DNA of 32,380 nucleotides, from assembly GCF_002980625.1 (NCBI RefSeq), contig NZ_PVLR01000029.1, positions 1-32,380 on the forward strand, given 5' to 3'. Of this stretch, positions 8,533 to 16,049 are shown piece after piece (within the stretch, counting starts at the first letter, position 1; each line of letters starts with the position of its first letter). The translations under genes and the position numbers were made by a program. The notes under the pieces are model-generated. The model saw nothing but the letters and a program-made list of their open reading frames with translations. It was not told where the DNA came from and searched no databases. The stretch comes from Malikia spinosa (GTDB lineage Bacteria > Pseudomonadota > Gammaproteobacteria > Burkholderiales > Burkholderiaceae_C).

Positions 8533-9535
8533 GCGCGGCCTCGACCAGCTCCAGCGCCTGCTGCATGGCGCCCGGCTGGTCGCAGGCCACCACCTGGCGC
8601 TGCGGCATCGAGCGCAGCCAGGTCAGCTGCCGCTTGGCGAGCTGGCGCGTGGCAAAGATGCCGCGCTCGTGCAGCTCGGCCAGCTCCTGCGCGTTCAGGG
8701 CTTGGCGCCCCATGTTTTCGGCCGCGTCGAGCGCCTCCCAGGCCTGGCGATAGCCGACGCAGCGCATCGAGGACAGGTCGGGCGTCAGGTCGCCGCGCGC
8801 GCGCAATTCGGTCATCTCGTCAATGAAGCCCTGCGCCAGCATGGCGTCGAAGCGTTGCGCGATGCGCTGGTGCAGCCAGGCACGCTCGACCGGTTCGAGC
8901 GACAACAGCAGTCCCGGCTGGCCTTCGATCTGCAACGGACGGTTGGCCTCGGCGGCCTTGTCGCGGGTATGGAAGGCCGAGATCGGCCTGCCGCTGGCGC
9001 GCCAGACCTCGAGCGCGCGGCCGATGCGCTGGCTGTCGTTGGGCGACAGGCGCGCGGCGGTCACCGGGTCGACCTGGCTCAGTTGCGCATGCAGCGCTGG
9101 CCAGCCCAGTTGGCTGGCCTCGGCCTCGATCTCGGCACGCAGCGCAGGTTGGGCCGATGGCATCGCATCCAGCCCTTCGAACAGGGCCTTGAAATAGAGC
9201 ATGGTGCCGCCGACCAGCAGCGGCAGGCGCCCGCGCGCGCGGATCTGGCCCAGCAAGGCGGTGGCGTCGTGCACGAATTCGGCCGCGCTGTAGGCCTGCA
9301 GCGGATCGCGGATGTCGATCAGGTGATGCGGCGCGCTGGCCAGCTCCGCAGCGCTGGGCTTGGCGGTGCCGATGTCCATGCCGCGAAACACCAGCGCCGA
9401 GTCGACGCTGATGATCTCGACCGGCCAGCGCTGCGCCAGCGCGAGTGCCAGTGCGGTCTTGCCGGAGGCGGTCGGGCCGGCGATGGCCAGCCAGCCGGGC
9501 CGGTGGTCTGGGGCAGAAGCGGGGGCGCGGATCAT
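8513..9535 (-). CDS. miaA: tRNA dimethylallyltransferase
   Basis: MiaA transfers a dimethylallyl group to the N6 of A37 in tRNAs that read UNN codons. The protein is 340 residues from the ATG at 9535. The P-loop GPTASGKT is at residues 20-27, followed by the family motifs [19 protein letters not shown] (substrate-binding, catalytic Asp), [41 protein letters not shown] and the C-terminal [11 protein letters not shown]. The frame stays open to a TTG at 9568, which would add eleven residues ([11 protein letters not shown]); neither start has a clear ribosome binding site, and the ATG gives the usual distance to the P-loop. It is the third gene of a mutL-MFS-miaA run. Confidence 0.94.
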   Translation of the reverse strand: MIRAPASAPDHRPGWLAIAGPTASGKTALALALAQRWPVEIISVDSALVFRGMDIGTAKPSAAELASAPHHLIDIRDPLQAYSAAEFVHDATALLGQIRARGRLPLLVGGTMLYFKALFEGLDAMPSAQPALRAEIEAEASQLGWPALHAQLSQVDPVTAARLSPNDSQRIGRALEVWRASGRPISAFHTRDKAAEANRPLQIEGQPGLLLSLEPVERAWLHQRIAQRFDAMLAQGFIDEMTELRARGDLTPDLSSMRCVGYRQAWEALDAAENMGRQALNAQELAELHERGIFATRQLAKRQLTWLRSMPQRQVVACDQPGAMQQALELVEAALRPETA

Positions 9536-9552
9536 GTCGGCTGGCGGTTCGG

Positions 9553-9599
9553 TCGGGTCGGAGATCAAGTCGGGTCAGGTCGCATCAGGTCGGATCAGC
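9553..9599. repeat. Degenerate TCAGG/TCGGG pentamer array
   Basis: The gap between miaA and the MFS gene is built of five-base units. From 9565 they are TCAAG, TCGGG, TCAGG, TCGCA, TCAGG, TCGGA, TCAGC in one phase, preceded by TCGGG and TCGGA in another phase. The entry AGATCAAGTC is the same as at the left-edge microsatellite (9-18). The MFS stop codon (plus-strand TCA 9595-9597) belongs to the last unit. Confidence 0.75.
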
Positions 9600-10836
9600 C
9601 CAGGCGCTTGAGCGGCGCGCGCGCCTCGCCGTAGCGCTGCACGGCAGTCCAGGCGTTGAGCGCAACCAGCACGGCCCAGAACAGCACGCCCCAGCCCAGC
9701 GCCAGGCGTGGCGTGATCCAGTCGTGGCTGATCAGCCAGCCCAGGGTCTGGCCGTTGCCGAACGCCATCACCATCGCCAGACAGCCGCCCCAGGCCGAGG
9801 CCGTGCCGGCCGCTTGGGGAAACGGCGCGACCGAGCCGGTCTGGGCGCAGGGCTGGTGGATGCCATGCGCCATGATGTAGAGCCCGAAGGGCAGCGCCAC
9901 CGCCCAGGCCGACGCGAGCTCCAGCCAGGTGGCAAGCGCCAGCCCCAGGCCGCCCGTCAGGCTCAAGCCGGCGGCGACTGCGATCGTGCGGCGCAGTCCG
10001 AGCCGCGTCAGCAGCCGGCGGCAGACGAAGGTGCCGCTGATGTAGAGCAGTGACATCGAGAACATCACCAGGCCGAAGGCCGACTGGCTCAGCCCGAGGT
10101 CGCGGCTGAAGACGAAGGTGGCCAGCGACAGGAAGGTGAACAGCCCGCCGAAGGAAAAGGCCGAGATCATGGCCTGGCACCAGAAGGTCGGGTGGCGCAG
10201 GATCAGCTTCCAGTTGGCCAGCAGGCGGGCCGGTTTCAGTGCTTCGCGGTCGGGCTGCTGCAGCGTTTCCTGCTGGCGCCACACCAGCATCACGAGCACG
10301 GCGGCGCCAAACAGCGCGACACCGGCCAGTGCCGCGCGCCAGCCCAGGTGCTGCGCCAGCCAGCCGCCCAGCGGACCGCTGAAGCAGGCGATCAGCCCGA
10401 GGCCGCCGAGCGCCTTGGACATCACGCGCGCGCCGTCGGCGGGCTGGTAGAGGTCTCGGATCACGGCGCGCGCGCCCATCATCGAGGCCCCCATGGCCAG
10501 GCCTTGCAGGGCACGCCAGCCGATCAACGCCTGCATCGAGCCGGCCAGCGCCGCGCCGATCGAGGCCAGCGTGAACAGGCTCATGCCGGTGATCAGGATC
10601 GGGCGGCGACCGAAACGGTCGGACAGCGGCCCCCAGACCAGTTGCGACAGGCCAAAGCCCAGCAGCAAGGAGGTCAGGGTGAGTTGGGCCTGCGCCATGC
10701 TGCCGCTCAGGCTGCGCGTCAGGTCGGGCAGCGAGGGCAGGTAGAGGTCGGTCGCGATCGGCTGCAGTCCCATCAGCAGCGACAGCAGCAGCACGACTAG
10801 GGTGGGCGACATCGGCCGCTGGATGGAGTGGTTCAT
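9595..10836 (-). CDS. MFS transporter, Bcr/CflA drug-efflux type
   Basis: A 413-residue inner-membrane major facilitator transporter with about twelve hydrophobic helices. The N-terminus (PTLVVLLLSLLMGLQPIATDLYLPSLPDL) and the loop 2-3 motif WGPLSDRFGRRPILITG are typical of the Bcr/CflA drug:proton antiporter branch (DHA1). Family members export drugs or small metabolites; the substrate here is unknown. The ATG at 10836 is only three bases after the mutL stop, so it is likely co-transcribed with mutL. It separates mutL from miaA, which are often adjacent. The stop lies in the degenerate TCAGG array. Confidence 0.9.
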   Translation of the reverse strand: MNHSIQRPMSPTLVVLLLSLLMGLQPIATDLYLPSLPDLTRSLSGSMAQAQLTLTSLLLGFGLSQLVWGPLSDRFGRRPILITGMSLFTLASIGAALAGSMQALIGWRALQGLAMGASMMGARAVIRDLYQPADGARVMSKALGGLGLIACFSGPLGGWLAQHLGWRAALAGVALFGAAVLVMLVWRQQETLQQPDREALKPARLLANWKLILRHPTFWCQAMISAFSFGGLFTFLSLATFVFSRDLGLSQSAFGLVMFSMSLLYISGTFVCRRLLTRLGLRRTIAVAAGLSLTGGLGLALATWLELASAWAVALPFGLYIMAHGIHQPCAQTGSVAPFPQAAGTASAWGGCLAMVMAFGNGQTLGWLISHDWITPRLALGWGVLFWAVLVALNAWTAVQRYGEARAPLKRLG

Positions 10837-10839
10837 GTT

Positions 10840-13029
10840 TCAGCGTCCGCGCAGGAACAGCGCATCGAGTTCGCTCAACTTGAGCTGGCGCCAGGTCGGA
10901 CGACCATGGTTGCATTGGTCGCTGCGTTCGGTGGCTTCCATCTGGCGCAGCAGGCCGTTCATTTCCTCCAGCGTCAGGCGCCGGCTGGCGCGCACCGCGC
11001 CGTGGCAGGCCATGGTCGCGAGCAGTTCGTTGCGCGCGCGCTGCACCACGGTCGAGGCCTCCTGCTGGCTGAGTTCCTCCAGCACGCTGCGCGCGAGCTC
11101 GACCCCATCGCCCTGGGCCAGCGCGGCCGGTACCGCGCGCAGCGCCAGCGTTTGCGGCGAGAACAGCGAGATCTCCAGGCCCAGCTGCTGCAGCTGGTCG
11201 GCACAGTTCTCGGCCGTCGCGATTTCGTGCGGCGTGGCGGCGAAGGTGGTCGGGATCAGCAGCGGCTGGCTCTGCAGGCCGGCGTCGGGGCTGGCCTCGA
11301 ACTGTTGCTTGAGCCGTTCATAGACGATGCGCTCGTGCGCCGCGTGCATGTCGACCAGCACCAGGCCCTGGGCGTTCTCGGCCAGGATGTAGATGCCGTG
11401 CAGCTGCGCGATCGCTCGGCCCAGCGGCCAGTGGTCGGTGTCTGGCGGCTCGGCGGTGCCGGCGCCGGAGGCCGGGGCGGCGCTCGTCGCCTGCAGGGAC
11501 GGCGCCGTCAGCGGCTGACCAGTCGATGGCGTGGCGTCATGCGGGTCAGCTGCAGGCAGCGGCTGGCCGGGTCGCTGATCGGGTGTCTGGTCGGGATCGA
11601 AGGCTGTCGCCATGCCTGCCGGTCCGGCCGGTCCGTCTGCTGCCGTCGCGGCCGGTTCGCCCGCTGCGGCGGCGGCCGACTCCAGCGCACGGCCCGACTG
11701 CCAGAGCAGCGACAGGTCCTCGACCTTGTGGCCGACCGGCTCGGGCCGGCTCCAGGCCGGATTCCAGTTCGGGTTCGCAGCGGGCGGCTGCTGGATGCCG
11801 AGTCCGAGCTGGACCCGTGGCATGGCCGGCTGGGGCCCGGCCTCGGCCATGGTGCCCAGGCCGGTTGCCGCTCCCTGGGCCGCCGGGTCGGCTGGGCCGG
11901 CCGCTTCTGTGCCCGCCGCCGAGCGCGGCTTGGCCAGCGCGTTCTCGATCGCGTGGCGCACCGCCTGGTGCACCTCGCGTCCGTCGCGAAAACGCACCTC
12001 GATCTTGGTCGGATGCACGTTGACGTCGACCCGGGTCGGATCGATCTCGATGAACAGCGCGTAGCTGGGTTGGCGCTGGCCGTGCAGCACATCCTCGTAG
12101 GCACTGCGCGCGGCGTGCGAGATCACCTTGTCGCGCACGAAGCGGCCGTTGACATAGGCGAACTGGCGGTCGGCGCGCGCGCGCGCGGCGTCCGGCAGCC
12201 CGGTCCGGCCCCAGACCCGGATGCCCTGGCCCTGCCAGTCCAGCGCCAGGCTCTGGGCGAGAAAATCCTGGCCCAGCACATCGCCCAGGCGCTGCGCCAG
12301 CGCGGCCTGCGGCTCGCCCTGGTGGCAGACGCGCCACTGCTCGACCAGTTTGCCCTCGTGCCAGACCGCAAACCCGACATCGGGGCGTGCCAGCGCGTGC
12401 CGGCGCACCGCCTCCAGGCAATGCGCGAGTTCGGTCGCGTCGGTCTTGAGGAACTTGCGCCTGGCCGGCGTGGCGTAGAACAACTCGCGCACCTCGACGG
12501 TGGTGCCATGGGTGCGCGCAGCGGGCGCAAGTTCGCCGGTGCGCCCGTGCAGCATCCAGGCATGGCCGTCATCGCTGCCGACCTCGCGCGACAGCAGGCT
12601 GACGTCGGCGATCGAGTGGATGGCGGCCAGCGCCTCGCCGCGAAAGCCCATGGTGTGGACCGATTCGAGCTCCGCCAGGTTGCTGATCTTGCTGGTCGCA
12701 TGGCGCTTGAGCGCTGCCGGCAGTTCCTCGCGCGGGATGCCGCCGCCATCGTCCTCGACCGAGATCAGCCGCACGCCCCCGGCCAGCAGCCGCAGCGTGA
12801 TCTGGTGCGCGCCGGCATCGAGCGCGTTGTCGACCAGCTCGCGCACCACCGAGGCCGGGCGCTCGACCACCTCGCCGGCGGCGATCTGGCTGATCAGCTC
12901 GTCGGGCAGTTCGCGGATCGGACGGCGTGGCGCTGGGGCAGGGAGCCCGGAGTCGGGCAGGGGATGGACGCTGGGGCTGGAATTCACCCCCGAATTGTAG
13001 GTCGCCGGCCGGTCTGCCGCTTTTGTCAT
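10840..13029 (-). CDS. mutL: DNA mismatch repair protein MutL
   Basis: MutL couples mismatch recognition by MutS to strand removal. The N-terminal GHKL ATPase domain shows IRELPDELISQIAAGEVVERP, DNALDAG, EDDGGGI and GFRGEALAAIHSIADV. A Pro/Ala/Thr-rich linker of about 150 residues follows. The C-terminal domain has DMHAAHERIVYE at D560-E571, matching the DQHA(X)2E(X)4E endonuclease motif with Met for Gln, plus ACHGAVRAS and the CPHGRP-like CNHGRP. It should therefore nick DNA itself, as in bacteria without MutH. The start is taken as ATG 13029 (729 residues, long for the family); a GTG at 12987 is possible. The open frame further upstream runs antisense to the DedA gene and is not coding. It is the first gene of mutL-MFS-miaA. 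Confidence 0.94.
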   Translation of the reverse strand: MTKAADRPATYNSGVNSSPSVHPLPDSGLPAPAPRRPIRELPDELISQIAAGEVVERPASVVRELVDNALDAGAHQITLRLLAGGVRLISVEDDGGGIPREELPAALKRHATSKISNLAELESVHTMGFRGEALAAIHSIADVSLLSREVGSDDGHAWMLHGRTGELAPAARTHGTTVEVRELFYATPARRKFLKTDATELAHCLEAVRRHALARPDVGFAVWHEGKLVEQWRVCHQGEPQAALAQRLGDVLGQDFLAQSLALDWQGQGIRVWGRTGLPDAARARADRQFAYVNGRFVRDKVISHAARSAYEDVLHGQRQPSYALFIEIDPTRVDVNVHPTKIEVRFRDGREVHQAVRHAIENALAKPRSAAGTEAAGPADPAAQGAATGLGTMAEAGPQPAMPRVQLGLGIQQPPAANPNWNPAWSRPEPVGHKVEDLSLLWQSGRALESAAAAAGEPAATAADGPAGPAGMATAFDPDQTPDQRPGQPLPAADPHDATPSTGQPLTAPSLQATSAAPASGAGTAEPPDTDHWPLGRAIAQLHGIYILAENAQGLVLVDMHAAHERIVYERLKQQFEASPDAGLQSQPLLIPTTFAATPHEIATAENCADQLQQLGLEISLFSPQTLALRAVPAALAQGDGVELARSVLEELSQQEASTVVQRARNELLATMACHGAVRASRRLTLEEMNGLLRQMEATERSDQCNHGRPTWRQLKLSELDALFLRGR

Positions 13030-13053
13030 CCGGAGACTGGATAATCTCGCATC

Positions 13054-13695
13054 ATGGACATCATTCCCTTCCTGATCGATTTCATCCTGCACGTCGACAA
13101 GCATCTGCAGTCTTTCGTCGCCAGCTATGGCGCCTGGGTCTATGCGCTGCTGTTCCTGATCGTCTTCGTCGAGACCGGCCTGGTCGTCATGCCCTTTTTG
13201 CCGGGCGACTCGCTGCTGTTCATCGTCGGCGCGCTGGCGGGCGCGGGCCTGATCAGCCTGCCGCTGGCCATGGGCCTGCTGGCGCTCGCGGCCATACTGG
13301 GCGACCAGCTCAACTACACCATCGGGCGCTATTTCGGACCCAAGGTGTTCCAGTGGGAGGACTCGCGCTTCTTCAACAAGAAGGCCTTCAACCAGGCCCA
13401 TGCCTTCTACGAGCGCTATGGCGGCATCACCATCGTGCTGGCGCGCTTCATGCCCTTCATCCGCACCTTCGCGCCCTTCGTCGCCGGCGTCGCCGCCATG
13501 TCGCGTCCCAAGTTCACGGCCTACAACGTGGGCGGCGGCCTGCTCTGGGTCTGCAGCCTGACGCTGGCGGGCTACCTGTTCGGCAACATGCCCTGGGTGC
13601 AGGCCAACCTGAGCAAGATCATCTGGGCCTTGATCCTGGTGCCGGGACTGATCGCGCTGTTCGGCGCCTGGCGTGCCGGTCGCCAGCCGGCCTGA
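13054..13695 (+). CDS. DedA family membrane protein
   Basis: A 213-residue inner-membrane protein of the DedA (VTT/SNARE-associated) family, whose members act in lipid carrier translocation and membrane homeostasis. The signature is clear: FVETGLVVMPFLPGDSLLF (about 46-64), GDQLNYTIGRYFG, then ARFMPFIRTFAPFVAGVAAM with the conserved Arg residues. Hydrophobic helices cover most of the length. It is divergent from mutL with 24 bases between starts. No partner gene follows directly. Confidence 0.92.
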   Translation: MDIIPFLIDFILHVDKHLQSFVASYGAWVYALLFLIVFVETGLVVMPFLPGDSLLFIVGALAGAGLISLPLAMGLLALAAILGDQLNYTIGRYFGPKVFQWEDSRFFNKKAFNQAHAFYERYGGITIVLARFMPFIRTFAPFVAGVAAMSRPKFTAYNVGGGLLWVCSLTLAGYLFGNMPWVQANLSKIIWALILVPGLIALFGAWRAGRQPA

Positions 13696-13809
13696 GCGCA
13701 GCCAGCAATTTCCTGCGGGTTGACCAGGGGGCTAGCGCCGCGGCCTGGCTTGCGGTAAGTTAGCGCTGTCAGTTGATCATTTTTGCGCCATATACCGTGG
13801 GAGTTAAGT

Positions 13810-14013
13810 ATGACAAAGCACCAGAGCCCGGCCGACCAGCAAGAGCCCCATGCCCGCAAGGTCGAGAACGACCACAACAAGGTGGGCGAGCAGGATGCCA
13901 CCCAGCTCAACCAGGGCCATCGCACGCCGGAAAGCCGCAGCGACCGCGAGTCCAACGTGGGCGGCAGCAACCAGTCGCAGTCGCGCCGTCAGGCGCCGGG
14001 TCACGGCGACTGA
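13810..14013 (+). CDS. Small hydrophilic protein of unknown function
   Basis: A 67-residue ORF beginning MTKHQSPADQQEPHARK and ending RRQAPGHGD. It contains almost no large hydrophobic residues; it is rich in Gln, Asn, Ser, Asp, His and Arg, so it is likely disordered and soluble. I do not recognise a family. Evidence for being real is a GGGAG ribosome binding site eight bases before the ATG, no ORF of comparable quality on the other strand, and a strong double hairpin after the stop. A TTG at 13783 would add nine residues but ignores that ribosome binding site. Composition resembles hydrophilin-like stress proteins, which is only an analogy. Confidence 0.65.
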   Translation: MTKHQSPADQQEPHARKVENDHNKVGEQDATQLNQGHRTPESRSDRESNVGGSNQSQSRRQAPGHGD

Positions 14014-14026
14014 TCTGATCTTGCAG

Positions 14027-14080
14027 GCTGCCCGTGACGGGCAGCGTTCGGTAAAGCGGGCTGCCTTGGCAGCCCGTTTC
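14027..14080. terminator. Double stem-loop terminator between convergent genes
   Basis: Two stems in series: GCTGCCC (14027-14033) with GGGCAGC (14039-14045), then CGGGCTGCC (14057-14065) with GGCAGCCCG (14068-14076) followed by TTTC. The second is the likely Rho-independent terminator for the small plus-strand gene; the minus-strand gene ends at 14100, so it may serve that side too. Confidence 0.75.
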
Positions 14081-14099
14081 ATTGGGTGACTCAGAAGCG

Positions 14100-14639
14100 C
14101 TAGAAGCCGCCCAGGTTCTCGATCGCGTCGACGACCATGCCGGTGCCGATGATCAGCATCAGGATGTCGTTGTCGACCCGCACATATTCGTAGCCGGCCG
14201 GCGCGCGACCGAGCTGGCGTCGCAGCTCGACCGGCAGCGGATAGCGCACCAGATCGCGCGGCAGTGGCTGCCCCACCACCCATTTCCTGGCCTGGCCGGG
14301 CGGCAGGCAGCCGTTGTTCTTCTTGGCCAGGCCGGGCGGGCAGCGGCCGGCGCGGACCCGGGGCTCGAAGTAGTCGCGCACCGATTCCCGATGCCGCTCG
14401 CCGAACCGCGCACCGCTGGCGCCTGGCGTCTGGGCACGGTTGCCGGGTTGGTCATCCTCCTGCCGCAGCTTGCGCTCCCGGTCCTGGTGGGCGCCGTAGC
14501 CGGCCGGTTCGTGCATTTGATCGCGCATCTGTTCGCGCTTGTGCCCCTGGCCACCGGCCCAGTCGGGCTTTTCGGCCCAGCTTGAGGCGGTGACGACGCT
14601 GGCGCACAGCGCCATGGCGGCAATCTTGGCAAAACTCAT
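14100..14639 (-). CDS. RcnB/CigR-like exported protein
   Basis: A 179-residue protein with a signal peptide (MSFAKIAAMALCASVVTASSWA, probable cleavage before EKPDW). The middle is highly charged (HKREQMRDQMHEP, DRERKLRQEDDQ). The C-terminus, from CPPGLAKKNNGCLPPGQARKW through YEYVRVDNDILMLIIGTGMVVDAIENL, matches the RcnB/CigR domain pattern. RcnB is a periplasmic protein linked to Ni/Co homeostasis in E. coli and CigR a membrane-associated virulence modulator in Salmonella; no metal-efflux gene is nearby, so function is open. The ATG at 14639 has a strong ribosome binding site (GGGGAGAAAG); the frame extends upstream without one. Confidence 0.75.
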   Translation of the reverse strand: MSFAKIAAMALCASVVTASSWAEKPDWAGGQGHKREQMRDQMHEPAGYGAHQDRERKLRQEDDQPGNRAQTPGASGARFGERHRESVRDYFEPRVRAGRCPPGLAKKNNGCLPPGQARKWVVGQPLPRDLVRYPLPVELRRQLGRAPAGYEYVRVDNDILMLIIGTGMVVDAIENLGGF

Positions 14640-14673
14640 GATCTTTCTCCCCAGGTGTTCATCGGGCAGAATC

Positions 14674-14702
14674 ATTAGGCCGCAATTGCCGTCCCGCTTC
14701 AA
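14674..14702 (-). promoter_or_regulatory. Possible sigma-70 promoter for the RcnB-like gene
   Basis: On the minus strand TTGAAG (14702-14697) and CCTAAT (14679-14674) are separated by 17 bases, about 35 bases before the start codon. This is a modest match only. Confidence 0.3.
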
Positions 14703-14737
14703 GGCCGACGCGGGTGCGGCAGTGGCGCAGTCTGGCT

Positions 14738-15733
14738 TCAGTCGTGGCCCAGGGCCTGCAGCACGCGCTTGAAGGCAGCGAGGTCGGCCTCGGCGATCTG
14801 GCCGAGCTTGTCCTTCATGTAATGGTTGGCCGAGCCGGCGATGGCGGCCTGGCGCTCGCGTCCGCTCGTGCTGAGCTCGACCCGCCCGTCACCGCAGGCG
14901 CACACCAGCCCTTGCTGCTCCAGTCCGGCCAGCCCGTCGGCGACTTCTTCTGGCTCCAGATAGGTGGCGCGGGCCAGTTCGGCCGGATCGCAGGCGCCCT
15001 CGCGCAGCCGGTTGACCAGGCGCGACATCGGCATGTCCAGGCCCAGCGCCTGGCGGTGCGAGTCGAAGTCCAGCGACAGGCGCTGGCTGGCGTAGATCAG
15101 CTGGCGCAGCAGCTCGGCGTCCGACAGTTCGGTCGCGGCGCTCTGGTCGCCTGGCGGGGTGGCTTCGGCCAGCGCCGGATGTTCCTGGGCCACGCCGTAA
15201 TGTCCCTGGGTGAACAGCAGCGGCGCGCCCTCGAAGCGGGCGTAGCGCTCGACATGGCCGACCAGGATCAGGTGGTCGCCGCCCTCGTGCACCTGCTCGA
15301 GCCGGCATTCGAGATGGGCGATCGCGCCCTCGATCAGCGGCGCCCCCTGCAGGCCGGCCTGCCAGCGCGCGCGCTCGAAGCGTTCCGGGTGCGAGGAGCC
15401 GAACAGTTGCGAGAGTTCGACCTGGTCGTCAGCCAGCACGCTGACCGCGTAATGGCCGGCTTGCAGGAAATCCTGCGCGCTGGAGGATTCGCGTCGGATC
15501 GACCACAGCACCAGCGGCGGTGCCAGCGAGACTGCCGCGAAGGAGTTGACCGCCATCCCGACCAGGCGTTCGCCGTTGCGCGCGGTCACGACCGTCACGC
15601 CGGTCGGGAACTGGCCCAGGCAGCGCCGCAGCGCGCGAGCGTCGGCTGCCGGATCGCCGGCTTCGATCAGTGCGCGTGCCGTGGCGCAGGGCGCCGTCGC
15701 TTCGCTGGACAAATTTGCGCTGGCCTGGCTCAT
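14738..15733 (-). CDS. Flavin reductase with C-terminal MarR-like domain
   Basis: About 331 residues. The first half is a flavin reductase (FMN-binding split-barrel) domain: LGQFPTGVTVVTARNGERLVGMAVNSF, SLAPPLVLWSI, FAVSVL-like YAVSVLADDQ, and HLECRLEQVHEGGDHLILVGHVE. The second half (from about residue 195) looks like a MarR winged helix: LIYASQRLSLDFDSHRQALG, LREGACDPAELARATYLEPEEV, LEQQGLVCACGDGRVELSTSGRE. This two-domain layout is that of the reductase component C1 of p-hydroxyphenylacetate hydroxylase, where the MarR domain senses the substrate and controls the reductase. No flavin-dependent oxygenase partner lies beside it. An in-frame ATG pair at 15775 would add 14 residues; neither start has a convincing ribosome binding site. 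Confidence 0.85.
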   Translation of the reverse strand: MSQASANLSSEATAPCATARALIEAGDPAADARALRRCLGQFPTGVTVVTARNGERLVGMAVNSFAAVSLAPPLVLWSIRRESSSAQDFLQAGHYAVSVLADDQVELSQLFGSSHPERFERARWQAGLQGAPLIEGAIAHLECRLEQVHEGGDHLILVGHVERYARFEGAPLLFTQGHYGVAQEHPALAEATPPGDQSAATELSDAELLRQLIYASQRLSLDFDSHRQALGLDMPMSRLVNRLREGACDPAELARATYLEPEEVADGLAGLEQQGLVCACGDGRVELSTSGRERQAAIAGSANHYMKDKLGQIAEADLAAFKRVLQALGHD

Positions 15734-15917
15734 CTGGTGGTCTTTGGCTTGAGGGGTGAAAGGGGAGGGCATCATAGCGGTTAGTCGATTTCCCTCGCCA
15801 CCTTGTTGCTGTCGGCACGAGTGCTCAGACCTGGGGCGGGCGCCGGCATCGGGCCGGCCGGACGCGGCTTGGGCCTGACATTAATGGCATATTTCACTGA
15901 TTTTTGCTGCCCCGATT

Positions 15918-15926
15918 TGCTAAAAT
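15918..15926 (+). promoter_or_regulatory. Possible extended -10 promoter for the sensor kinase
   Basis: TGC-TAAAAT (15918-15926) fits an extended -10 element in a locally AT-rich patch (15880-15935) of the otherwise GC-rich 274-base gap. No good -35 is visible. It points toward the kinase gene, whose ATG is 123 bases downstream. I see no gene in 15776-16049. Confidence 0.4.
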
Positions 15927-16049
15927 AGGAAACATGTGCAGAAAAGCCTTGGTAATCGCGCCTGTCTTGTCGCCCTCCGGACCGGGTCAGGATTGTCATG
16001 CCCCGGCCCTGGGCGGAGGCTACGTGGCGCCAGCTGAAGGCGGCCAGAC

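Noticed and set aside
10828-13044. A 738-codon plus-strand open frame opposite mutL
   Set aside because: MutL on the minus strand has complete family motifs; the opposite frame is Arg/Gln/Ala-rich with no domain, a normal effect of high GC.
15781-15999. A 72-codon minus-strand ORF just upstream of the flavin reductase
   Set aside because: No ribosome binding site, no recognisable features, and it covers the AT-rich promoter patch of the kinase gene.
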